DNA of 64,000 bases from the NCBI RefSeq assembly GCF_016899425.1, contig NZ_CP045995.1, forward strand, positions 2,790,001 through 2,854,000, written 5' to 3'. Shown in pieces: positions 18,167 through 29,477 of the stretch (positions are counted from its first letter, which is position 1; every line of letters starts with the position of its first letter). The DNA comes from Burkholderia sp. MS389. GTDB taxonomy: Bacteria > Pseudomonadota > Gammaproteobacteria > Burkholderiales > Burkholderiaceae. The position numbers and the translations under genes were made by a program. The notes under the pieces were generated by a model. That model was not told the DNA's origin. It was given only the letters and a program-made list of their open reading frames with translations, and made no database searches.

Positions 18167-18901
18167 TTGAGAGAAACTATTCCCATCCACGGCGCGCTCA
18201 CGCGCTGGCTGCCGCAGGCGGCGCTCGTCGCCGCGGCCATCGCGCTGACGGGCTGCACGATGACGCCGTGGACCGACAGCTGGCAGCCCACGCGCCAGCC
18301 GGCGTCCACGTCGGCGGCGACGCCGGGCGTGATTGCCGGTTATTACCGCGTGAACCCCGGCGATACGCTGGCGGGCATCGCGAACGCTTACGGGCAACGC
18401 GTGCAGGACGTCGCCAACTGGAACCGCATGGCGCCCACGGACGCCGTGTCGCCGGGCCAGGTATTGCGGGTCGCGCCGCCGCAGGCCGCGACTTCGTACG
18501 GGCAGCCGCCCGCGGCGGCCGCCCAGCCGGGCTCGCTCGCATGGCCGGCCACGGGCGTCGTCGCGACACCGTTCTCGGCCGGCAAGACGCGCGGCGTCGT
18601 GATCGCCGCATCCGGGCCCGACCATTCGGTGCGGGCCGCGGCAAACGGGCGCGTCGTGTACGCCGGCACCGGCGTCAAGGCATACGGTCCGCTCGTGATC
18701 CTGAAGCACGACAACGGGCTCATCACGGCCTACGGGCACAACGGCAAGCTGCTCGTCAACGAAGGCGACGCGGTGCGTCAGGGCCAGCCGGTCGCCGAAA
18801 TGGGCGCCGACGCGAGCGGTCGTTCGACGTTCGAATTCGAAGTCCGCCAGAACGGCAAGGTCGTCGATCCGATGAACTTCCTGCCGCGCAACGGCGGCTG
18901 A
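18167..18901 (+). CDS. NlpD-like lipoprotein: LysM plus degenerate LytM domain
   Basis: A 244-residue lipoprotein beginning at a TTG (18167) with GGGAGGA 5 bases upstream. The lipobox is ALTGC. A LysM domain spans about residues 55-100 (YYRVNPGDTLAGIANAYGQ), and a LytM/M23 domain ends the protein (AAANGRVVYAGTGVKAYGPL, AYGHNGKLL). In active M23 peptidases the first metal-binding His and Asp precede the conserved IA; here they read RGVVIAA, and the final HFE motif reads FEFE. The domain therefore looks catalytically dead, as in NlpD and EnvC. The likely role is to activate a cell-wall amidase during division. Confidence 0.85.
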   Translation: MRETIPIHGALTRWLPQAALVAAAIALTGCTMTPWTDSWQPTRQPASTSAATPGVIAGYYRVNPGDTLAGIANAYGQRVQDVANWNRMAPTDAVSPGQVLRVAPPQAATSYGQPPAAAAQPGSLAWPATGVVATPFSAGKTRGVVIAASGPDHSVRAAANGRVVYAGTGVKAYGPLVILKHDNGLITAYGHNGKLLVNEGDAVRQGQPVAEMGADASGRSTFEFEVRQNGKVVDPMNFLPRNGG

Positions 18902-18979
18902 TCGTCGGCATCGCCACGTGTGCGCCGGGCGGCGCACACGTTCCCACCTTTCTCCCCCGCCTCTTTCACCTTTCCGCCT

Positions 18980-19618
18980 TCATCCTTCCTTAAGCGTCGC
19001 GCTGCCAGACTGTCTCGCATGATTACCGAGCCAGCAAATGCACAACGCGAGCGCCACCGCGCCCAGCGCGATCAGCGAACACTGGATCGCGACGGGCAGG
19101 TAGCCGTGCGGCCGCGGATCGACGAACGGGTAGGGGTACCAGTTCTCCGCCGCGCCGCGCACGAGCGTATAGCCGAGATAGACGACCGGAAAGCCGAGCC
19201 ACGCGAACGCACTGCGGCGCGGAATCGGCGAGCGCGGTTCGACATACAGCCAGTCGCACAGCATCACGAGCGGTACGATCCGGTGCAATACCCAGTTGTT
19301 GAACGCCGGCGTGACGTGGAGCAGCGCATCGAGCCGCGCAAGCAGCAGCTCGTAGACGATCGCGGTGATCAGCACGTACAGCACGGCCGCGCCGCGCATC
19401 GATTCGTAGCGGGCCGAGCCGGGGCGCGCGATGCGCCACAGCCCCGCGGCCAGTATCGCGGCCGCGTAGAGGCTGCTCAGTTGCGTGAAGTAGCTGAGGT
19501 AGTTGCCGAGATGGAAGCTTGGCAGGCGCCAGTAGTCGGCGACGCTGTGCAGCGTGGTGGACACCGCGAGCAATGCGGCGATCAGCCGGTAGGCCGCAAC
19601 GAAGAACGCTTTGCTCAT
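18980..19618 (-). CDS. Pr6Pr-family membrane protein
   Basis: A 212-residue membrane protein with about six hydrophobic helices, starting at the ATG at 19618 (MSKAFFVAAYRLIAAL). Motifs match the Pr6Pr family: NYLSYFTQLSSLYAA, HRIVPLVMLCDWLYVEP and YPYPFVDPRPHGY. The family is widespread and has no established biochemical role. It is divergent from the cytochrome b561 gene with about 230 bp between them. The in-frame extension upstream of this Met is not supported by a ribosome site. Confidence 0.85.
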   Translation of the reverse strand: MSKAFFVAAYRLIAALLAVSTTLHSVADYWRLPSFHLGNYLSYFTQLSSLYAAAILAAGLWRIARPGSARYESMRGAAVLYVLITAIVYELLLARLDALLHVTPAFNNWVLHRIVPLVMLCDWLYVEPRSPIPRRSAFAWLGFPVVYLGYTLVRGAAENWYPYPFVDPRPHGYLPVAIQCSLIALGAVALALCICWLGNHARQSGSATLKEG

Positions 19619-19846
19619 GATGCCCGCGCGCCGTCGCACCAAAGCTTCATCGTGCCACAGCCGCCCGCCCGCGCGATGCGGATTTTCCATAGGGCAAGCC
19701 GTCACGCGGCGCGCGCCGACGATTCATCGGTTATTTGACCGCGCCGTGCAAAACTGGACGCCCGTGCGGCTACAATCGCCACAGCTTTGCCGGGCGCAGG
19801 CCGTTTGCAATGGGCGCCCCTCCCCGAATACGACACGAGACGAAGC

Positions 19847-20383
19847 ATGAAAAACATCCTCGCGAAACAGACGCGCTACAGCTCGCCCGCGATCTTCTTC
19901 CACTGGGCCATCTTCCTGCTGGTTGCGCTGGCCTACCTGGCCATCGAGATCCGCGGACCGAAGGGCAGCGACAGCCGGGCGTTCTGGATGAGCGTGCACC
20001 TGACGGCCGGTACGTTCGTCCTCGTGCTGTCGGTGCTGCGCGTGCTGTGGCGCGTCGTCAGCCGCGTGCCGGAACCGATTCCGCAGACGACGCTGCTGCG
20101 CTGGCTGTCGAAGCTCGCACATTTTGCGCTTTACGCGTTCGTCATCGCGCAGCCGCTGCTCGGCATCATGACGATCAACATGGGCGGCAAGCCGGTGTCG
20201 CTCGACTGGCTCGGCGTGTCGTTCACGCTGTTCGGCCCCGACAAGGCGCTGCGGCCGACGATCAAGGAGGTGCACGAGCTGATCGGCAATGCGTTCTACT
20301 TCGTGATCGGCCTGCATGCGCTGGCCGCGCTCTACCATCATTTCATCCGGCGCGACGACGTGCTGCGCCGCATGATGCCCTGA
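19847..20383 (+). CDS. Cytochrome b561
   Basis: A 178-residue four-helix di-haem b membrane protein. The first helix carries the haem-ligand context SSPAIFFHWAIFLLVALAYL, with further histidines in HLTAGTFVLVLSVLRVLWR, KLAHFALYAFVIAQPLLG and VIGLHALAALYHHFIRRDD. Family knowledge: these proteins move electrons from ubiquinol to periplasmic acceptors. No partner gene such as a YceI-type lipocalin is adjacent. A large stem-loop follows the stop. Confidence 0.92.
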   Translation: MKNILAKQTRYSSPAIFFHWAIFLLVALAYLAIEIRGPKGSDSRAFWMSVHLTAGTFVLVLSVLRVLWRVVSRVPEPIPQTTLLRWLSKLAHFALYAFVIAQPLLGIMTINMGGKPVSLDWLGVSFTLFGPDKALRPTIKEVHELIGNAFYFVIGLHALAALYHHFIRRDDVLRRMMP

Positions 20384-20412
20384 TCGTCCGGCTGCCGGCA
20401 CGCGCAGCACGC

Positions 20413-20448
20413 GGGGGCGCATGGTTGTGTTGACAACCATGCGCCCCC
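20413..20448. terminator. Large stem-loop after cytochrome b561
   Basis: A perfect 16-bp stem (20413-20428 with 20433-20448) encloses a 4-base loop, 30 bases after the cytochrome b561 stop. There is no clean T run (GGTTCGTTT follows), so it may be a weak terminator or an mRNA-stabilising structure. Confidence 0.6.
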
Positions 20449-20540
20449 GGTTCGTTTACCGTGCGCCCGCACTGGTCATCACGTTGAACATTCTGTAACA
20501 TCGCGGCTGTTTTTTACATTCCGCTGACTCGTTGCCGTAC

Positions 20541-20909
20541 ATGCTGCACCGACATCGTCACCTGACTGCCTGGCTTGGCCTGCTCGCGATCTGGATCGCG
20601 ATCGCGGCGCCGCTGGTGTCGCAGTGGCGTATCGCCCATGCGGCCACGCCCGAGGCGATCGTCTGCAGTACCGAGCATGGCGCGCATCGTCCGTCCGATG
20701 CGCGCGGCATGCACGATCATGCGCTGCATCTCGACGCGTGCGGCTACTGCGGTTTCTTCGCGCATAGCCCGGCCATCGGCGCGCCTGCCGCCGTGTCGGT
20801 CGACTCCCTTCCCGTCGTTTCCGTTTCCGCCGCCGCGTCGCCTGCCGTCGCGGCGCGCGGCGACCGTTATCCGCGCGCCTATCCGCGCGCACCGCCCGAG
20901 CGCGCCTGA
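20541..20909 (+). CDS. DUF2946 small exported protein
   Basis: A 122-residue protein with an N-terminal membrane or signal segment (LTAWLGLLAIWIAIAAPLVSQW) and the DUF2946 signature C-x-H-x(n)-H-x(3)-C-G-Y-C (ICSTEHG without the exact spacing, then DHALHLDACGYCGFFAH). Cys and His richness suggests metal binding. DUF2946 genes commonly neighbour copper-related TonB receptors, as here: the OprC-like gene starts about 80 bp downstream. The role is inferred from context. The Ala/Arg-rich tail is poorly conserved in such proteins. Confidence 0.75.
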   Translation: MLHRHRHLTAWLGLLAIWIAIAAPLVSQWRIAHAATPEAIVCSTEHGAHRPSDARGMHDHALHLDACGYCGFFAHSPAIGAPAAVSVDSLPVVSVSAAASPAVAARGDRYPRAYPRAPPERA

Positions 20910-20990
20910 CGCGTTTCTTCCGTTCTTATCACCGCCGATATCCGTGCGACCGTCGAGGCCGCGTGGAGGGCGTCACTCGGGCTTTCGATC

Positions 20991-24439
<3,449 letters not shown>

Positions 24440-24442
24440 TCG

Positions 24443-25477
24443 ATGGCGGCACGTGAAGGGCGCGCGCCGCTGGCGCGGCGCGCGGCGATCTATGGTGTCG
24501 TGGGGCTGGCGGCGATTGCCGGCGTCGCGATGTGGAGCGCGGCGGGATCGCATCGCGGCACGGGCGCCGCGGGTGACGTGCCGGATGCACCCGCGACGAG
24601 CCGCGTGACGGCCGCCGCGCCGCAGCCGGCCGTACCGGCGAGTACAGACCTGCCGACGTCGCTCGCCGGTTCCAGCGCGCCGCGCCTGCCGCTCGATGCA
24701 GGCGGCCATCTTGCGAAGTCGCGCGCGGTGCGCGATTTCTTCGACTATTGCCTGACCGCGCAGAGCGACCTGAGCGCGGTGGCGCTCGATGCGTTCGTCG
24801 TGCGCGAGATCGCCGCGCAGCTCGACGGCACGGTCGCGCAGGCCGAGGCGCTCGACGTGTGGCACCGGTATCGCGCGTATCTCGATGCGCTCGCCAAATT
24901 GAGCGATGCCGGCGCGGTCGACAAGTCCGACCTGGGCGCGTTGCAGCTCGCGCTCGACCAGCGCGCGTCGATCGCCTATCGCACGCTCGGCGACTGGAGC
25001 CAGCCGTTCTTCGGCGCGGAGCAGTGGCGGCAGCGCTACGACCTCGCACGATTGAAGATCACTCAGGATCGCTCATTGACCGATGCGCAGAAGGCCGAGC
25101 GGCTCGCGGCGCTCGAGCAGCAGATGCCGGCCGACGAACGCGCGGCGCAGCAGCGGGTGGACCAACAACGCGCCGCGATCGACCGGATCGCGCAATTGCA
25201 GAAGCGCGGCGCGACGCCTGACGCGATGCGCGCGCAACTGACGCAGACGCTCGGCCCCGAGGCCGCCGCGCGCGTTGCGCAGATGCAGCAGGACGACGCG
25301 TCGTGGCAGGGCCGTTACGCGGACTATGCGGCGCAGCGTGCGCAGATCGAATCGGCCGGCCTGTCGCCGCAGGATCGCGACGCACAGATTGCCGCGTTGC
25401 GGCAGCGTGTGTTCACGAAGCCCGGCGAAGCCGTGCGCGCGGCGTCGCTCGATCGCGGCGCGGGCAGCGCGCATTGA
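24443..25477 (+). CDS. lipB: Lipase-specific foldase (LipB/LimA)
   Basis: A 344-residue steric chaperone for LipA. An N-terminal membrane anchor (AAIYGVVGLAAIAGVAMW) is followed by an Ala/Pro/Thr-rich linker and then the helical wrap. The Lif signature lies at about residues 85-100: RDFFDYCLTA, matching the conserved RxxFDY(F/C)LSA. It starts 3 bases after the lipA stop, so the genes form a coupled operon. The foldase works in the periplasm, anchored in the inner membrane. Confidence 0.96.
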   Translation: MAAREGRAPLARRAAIYGVVGLAAIAGVAMWSAAGSHRGTGAAGDVPDAPATSRVTAAAPQPAVPASTDLPTSLAGSSAPRLPLDAGGHLAKSRAVRDFFDYCLTAQSDLSAVALDAFVVREIAAQLDGTVAQAEALDVWHRYRAYLDALAKLSDAGAVDKSDLGALQLALDQRASIAYRTLGDWSQPFFGAEQWRQRYDLARLKITQDRSLTDAQKAERLAALEQQMPADERAAQQRVDQQRAAIDRIAQLQKRGATPDAMRAQLTQTLGPEAAARVAQMQQDDASWQGRYADYAAQRAQIESAGLSPQDRDAQIAALRQRVFTKPGEAVRAASLDRGAGSAH

Positions 25478-25507
25478 CGAACCGCGCGCCGCCGTGTGCG
25501 GCAGGCT

Positions 25508-27031
25508 TCACGCGGCGCGCGTGATGTGCCGCGGCAGATGTTGCTCGATGGTATCGGCGAGCGTGTCGAACGCGGGGCGAATGCCTTCGTGCGCGACGCA
25601 TGCATAGCCGAGCAGCAAACCCTGCCGCGCGGTGTCGAGGCTGCTGTAGTAGCTGGTGAGCGGGCGCACGATCACGCCCGCGTCGAATGCGCTCTGCGTG
25701 ACCGCGCGATCGTCGCACGCGTCGGGCAGGCCGAGCACCAGATGCAGGCCGGCCTCGTCGCCCATCACCGGCAGCGCGTCGCCGAAGCGCGCGCGGATCG
25801 CGTCGATCATCAGTTGCCGGCGCTCGCCGTACAGCGTGCGCATTCGTCTGACGTGCGAAGTGAGGTGGCCGTCCATGATGAATTCGGCGAGCACGGCCTG
25901 CTGCATCAGCTGGCCTTCCCGATACAGCTCCGACAGCCCGGTGCGGAAGGTGTCGACCAGATGCTCGGGCACGACCATGTAGCCCATCCGCAACCCCGGG
26001 AACAGCATCTTGCCGAGACTGCCGACGTAGATCACGCGGCCCCCCTCGTCGAGTCCCTGCAGCGACGCGAGCGGGCGGCTGCCGTAACGGAATTCGCTGT
26101 CGTAATCGTCCTCGATGATCCAGCAGCGGTGCTGGCGCGCATATTCGAGCAGCATGCGGCGCCGCGCGAGGCTCATCACCATCCCGAGCGGGTACTGGTG
26201 CGACGGCGTGACGAGCACGAGCCGCGGCGGATGCTGCATGTCGCTCGCGCGCGGGTCGAGCCCTTCCTGGTCGACCGGCACCGGCGCGAGCGTGAGGCCG
26301 GCCGCCTGCAGCACGCTGCGCACGCCCCAGTAGCACGGTTCCTCGACCCACGCGCGATCGCCGATGTCGGACAGCAGCCGCACCGCGAGATCGATCGACT
26401 GATGAATACCGGTCGTGATGATCACCTGGTCCGGCGAGCATTTGACCGAGCGTGCGACGCGCAGGTAGTCGGCGAGCGCGCGCCGCAGCGGCCGGTAGCC
26501 GCCGCCCGGCGCATAGGTCAGCAGCTCCGGATTGGCTTCCTTCCACAGTCGCGCCTGCAGCCGGCTCCACGTGCGGCTCGGGAATTCCGACACGTCCGGC
26601 ACGCCCGGCATGAACGCCCCCCACTGGCGCCGCGACACGCCCGCATGCTCGACCAGTTGCCGCCCGCGCATCGACAGGCTGCGCTGCGCGTCGGGCGGCG
26701 GCGGTTCGCCAGTGGCCGACGCCGGCGGCGCGGCGCCCGGCACGCGGATCGCGGCGGCGTCCGGCCGCGTGTCGGCCACGTAGGTGCCGCTGCCGGTCGT
26801 CGTCAGCACGTAGCCTTCGGCCGTCAGCTGGTCGTATACGTGCAGCACCGTATTGCGCGCGATCGACAGGTCGCCCGCGAGCGTGCGCGAACTCGGCAGC
26901 TTTGTGCCGGGCCCCAATTCGCCGGTCAGGATGGCCTGCTGCATCAGTTGCAGCAGTTGCCGGTACATCGGTTCGGGCGAACTGCGGTCCAGACGGGCGG
27001 ACAGCCAGTCGGCGAGGATCACGGTATCCAA
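25508..27031 (-). CDS. MocR-type regulator (GntR DNA-binding plus aminotransferase domain)
   Basis: A regulator of about 507 residues. The N-terminal winged helix (PMYRQLLQLMQQAILTGELG, KLPSSRTLAGDLSIARNTV) is fused to a class-I aminotransferase fold that binds PLP. The PLP lysine is in YVGSLGKMLFPG. I chose the TTG at 27031 because AGGA lies 5 bases upstream; the in-frame ATG at 27100 would add 23 residues that overlap the promoter. It is divergent from a polyamine-type ABC transporter. The layout matches E. coli ydcR/ydcSTUV, so it probably controls that operon. Confidence 0.88.
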   Translation of the reverse strand: MDTVILADWLSARLDRSSPEPMYRQLLQLMQQAILTGELGPGTKLPSSRTLAGDLSIARNTVLHVYDQLTAEGYVLTTTGSGTYVADTRPDAAAIRVPGAAPPASATGEPPPPDAQRSLSMRGRQLVEHAGVSRRQWGAFMPGVPDVSEFPSRTWSRLQARLWKEANPELLTYAPGGGYRPLRRALADYLRVARSVKCSPDQVIITTGIHQSIDLAVRLLSDIGDRAWVEEPCYWGVRSVLQAAGLTLAPVPVDQEGLDPRASDMQHPPRLVLVTPSHQYPLGMVMSLARRRMLLEYARQHRCWIIEDDYDSEFRYGSRPLASLQGLDEGGRVIYVGSLGKMLFPGLRMGYMVVPEHLVDTFRTGLSELYREGQLMQQAVLAEFIMDGHLTSHVRRMRTLYGERRQLMIDAIRARFGDALPVMGDEAGLHLVLGLPDACDDRAVTQSAFDAGVIVRPLTSYYSSLDTARQGLLLGYACVAHEGIRPAFDTLADTIEQHLPRHITRAA

Positions 27032-27057
27032 AGTGGTCCTACTAGGAATATTGAAAT

Positions 27058-27076
27058 GGTTCCCTAGTATAGAACC
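27058..27076. promoter_or_regulatory. Inverted repeat in the MocR/ABC divergent region
   Basis: GGTTC and GAACC (27058-27062 and 27072-27076) flank the CTAGTATA core. A related CCTACTAGGA palindrome lies about 20 bases to the left, next to the MocR start. Paired or tandem sites are usual for MocR regulators. Binding is inferred. Confidence 0.4.
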
Positions 27077-27139
27077 GTGCGGGCCGTATAGTGGGTCCAT
27101 CTCAAAAACGTTTTGTTGCGCAGCAAGGGGACAGCCACG

Positions 27140-28252
27140 ATGAAGTCCGATGATGTGATCGTCAGCTTTCGCGGCGTGCGGAAGACCTACGACGGCGAGA
27201 CGCTGGTCGTCAAATCGCTCGACCTCGACATCCACCGGGGGGAATTCCTGACGCTGCTCGGGCCGTCCGGCTCGGGCAAGACGACCTGCCTGATGATGCT
27301 GGCCGGCTTCGAATTCCCGACCGGCGGCGAGATCCGCCTCGACGGCGAGCTGCTGAACAGCGTGCCGCCGCACAAGCGCAACATCGGCATGGTGTTCCAG
27401 AACTACGCGCTGTTTCCGCATCTGACGGTCGAGCAGAACGTCGCGTATCCGCTGACGGTGCGCAAGCTGCCGGTCGGCGAGCGCGCGGAGCGCGTCGCGC
27501 ATGCGCTGAAGATGGTGCAGATGGAACGCTTCGCGAAACGCTATCCGGCGCAACTGTCGGGCGGCCAGCAGCAGCGCATCGCGCTGGCCCGCGCGCTCGT
27601 GTTCGAGCCGAAGCTGGTGCTGATGGACGAGCCGCTCGGCGCGCTCGACAAGCAGCTGCGCGAACACATGCAGTACGAACTGAAGGCGCTGCATGAAAAG
27701 CTCGGCGTGACCTTCGTGTACGTGACGCACGACCAGGGCGAGGCGCTGACGATGTCCGATCGCGTCGCCGTGTTCGACAAGGGCATCGTGCAGCAGCTCG
27801 ACACCGTCGACCGCCTGTACGAATCGCCGTGCAACGAATTCGTCGCGAACTTCATCGGCGACAGCAACCGGCTGCGCGGCACCATCGCGCGCGTCGACGG
27901 CGAATTCTGCGAATTCCGGCTCGACGACGGCACGAAGCTCGTCGGCCGCCATATCGGCGAAGCCGCCGAGGGCGCGCCGGCCGTCGCGTGCATCCGCCCC
28001 GAGCGCATGAGCCTCGCCGCACATGGCTCGAACGGCGCAAACGGCGCGAATGGCGCCGCCGCCAATTGCGTGAGCGGCGAGGCGCGCAGCCTCATCTATT
28101 TCGGCGATCACGTGCGCATGCGCTGCGCACTGCCCGGCCAGGACGAATGTTTCGTGAAGGTGCCGCTCGGCACCGGCGCGCTCGACGCGTTCTCGCCCGG
28201 CGCACCGGTCTCGCTTGCATTCTCGCCCGAACACCTGCGCGTGTTCGCGTGA
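27140..28252 (+). CDS. ABC transporter ATP-binding protein, PotA-like
   Basis: A 370-residue ATPase of the spermidine/putrescine (PotA) class. It has Walker A GPSGSGKTT, signature LSGGQQQR, Walker B LVLMDEP and the H-loop VTHDQ. A TOBE domain covers residues 285-370. The TOBE region contains a short repeated linker NGANGANGA, probably a slippage-generated expansion. It is the first gene of the operon with the substrate-binding protein and two permeases. Confidence 0.92.
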   Translation: MKSDDVIVSFRGVRKTYDGETLVVKSLDLDIHRGEFLTLLGPSGSGKTTCLMMLAGFEFPTGGEIRLDGELLNSVPPHKRNIGMVFQNYALFPHLTVEQNVAYPLTVRKLPVGERAERVAHALKMVQMERFAKRYPAQLSGGQQQRIALARALVFEPKLVLMDEPLGALDKQLREHMQYELKALHEKLGVTFVYVTHDQGEALTMSDRVAVFDKGIVQQLDTVDRLYESPCNEFVANFIGDSNRLRGTIARVDGEFCEFRLDDGTKLVGRHIGEAAEGAPAVACIRPERMSLAAHGSNGANGANGAAANCVSGEARSLIYFGDHVRMRCALPGQDECFVKVPLGTGALDAFSPGAPVSLAFSPEHLRVFA

Positions 28253-28328
28253 GCATGGTTTACCCGGTTTTCCGCAGCACGTCGTCAACAACAATGCCCA
28301 CTTCCACCACGAGAGGAGAGGAACCATC

Positions 28329-29375
28329 ATGAAACGAGCAAGCTTTACCGCGCGCCGTACGGCGCTCGCGCTGGCACTGGTCGCGTTTGGCGCATCGGCC
28401 AGCGCTGCCGAACTCACGGTCGTCAACTTCGGCGGCGCGAACGGCGACGCGCAGAAGGCCGCGTTCAACCAGCCGTTCGAGAAGGCGACCGGTAACAAGG
28501 TCACGGCCGTCGAGTACAACGGCGAGCAGGCGAAGGTGAAGGCGATGGTCGAGGCGAAGCACGTCAACTGGGACGTGGTCGAAGTCGAATCGGGCGACCT
28601 GAACCGCGGCTGCGACGAAGGGCTGTACGAGAAGCTCGACTGGTCGAAGATCGCGAAGAAATCCGACCTGATTCCGGAAGCGCCGCAGGTATGCGGCGTC
28701 GGGTTCTTCGTGTGGTCGACCGCGCTGTCGTACAACGCGGACAAGCTGAAGTCTGCGCCGACCGGCTGGGCCGATTTCTGGAACGTGAAGAAATTCCCCG
28801 GCAAGCGCGGGATGCGCAAGGGCGCGCGGTACAACCTCGAATTCGCGCTGATGGCCGACGGCGTCGCGACGAAGGACGTCTACAAGGTGCTCGGCACGAA
28901 GGCCGGCCAGGATCGCGCGTTCAAGAAGCTCGACGAGCTGAAGCCGTACATCCAGTGGTGGGAAGCGGGCGCGCAGCCGCCGCAGTTCCTCGTCGCCGGC
29001 GACGTCGTGATGTCGACCGCGTACAACGGCCGCATCGACGCCGCGCAGAAGGAAGGCAAGAACCTGAAGGTCGTGTGGAACGGCAGCATCTACGACCTCG
29101 ACTACTGGGCGATTCCGAAGGGCTCGCCGAACAAGGCGCTGGCCGAGCAGTACATCGCGTATTCGCTGACGCCGAAGCCGCAGCAGGCGTATGCGCAGCA
29201 CATCGCGTACGGCCCGACGAACGTCGCCGCGATCAAGGCGCTCGATGCGAAGACGCTCGCGAACCTGCCGAACTCGCCGGCCAACGGCAAGAATGCGGTA
29301 CTGGAGGACATCGGCTTCTGGACCGACCACAGCGACGAGCTCGAACAGCGCTTCGCCGCGTGGGCAACGAAGTAA
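28329..29375 (+). CDS. ABC transporter substrate-binding protein, PotD-like
   Basis: A 348-residue periplasmic binding protein with a signal peptide (FGASASA-AEL). It starts at the ATG at 28329 with GAGAGGA upstream. The fold matches the polyamine/opine class (PF13416): LTVVNFGGANGDAQKAAFNQ at the start, and WDVVEVESGDLNRGCDEGLYEKLDW. Such proteins bind putrescine, spermidine, GABA or opines; the exact ligand cannot be assigned. It lies 76 bases after the ATPase gene and upstream of the permeases. Confidence 0.92.
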   Translation: MKRASFTARRTALALALVAFGASASAAELTVVNFGGANGDAQKAAFNQPFEKATGNKVTAVEYNGEQAKVKAMVEAKHVNWDVVEVESGDLNRGCDEGLYEKLDWSKIAKKSDLIPEAPQVCGVGFFVWSTALSYNADKLKSAPTGWADFWNVKKFPGKRGMRKGARYNLEFALMADGVATKDVYKVLGTKAGQDRAFKKLDELKPYIQWWEAGAQPPQFLVAGDVVMSTAYNGRIDAAQKEGKNLKVVWNGSIYDLDYWAIPKGSPNKALAEQYIAYSLTPKPQQAYAQHIAYGPTNVAAIKALDAKTLANLPNSPANGKNAVLEDIGFWTDHSDELEQRFAAWATK

Positions 29376-29477
29376 GCGATCAGGCGTCCTCACGGGTGTC
29401 GTGATGCAACCGGCCGCGCGACGCGTCGATCGCGTCGCGCGGCATTCCGCCGGAACGTGCCCGGCCGGAGAGAACTC

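Noticed and set aside
20413-20448. CRISPR-like or attachment-site interpretation of the 16-bp stem-loop
   Set aside because: There is a single copy, no repeat-spacer array and no nearby integrase; a terminator or stabiliser is simpler.
25508-28834. Single 1108-codon minus-strand frame that spans the ABC transporter genes
   Set aside because: Only the first-transcribed part after 27100 is real (MocR regulator). The rest is the antisense of the PotA- and PotD-like genes.
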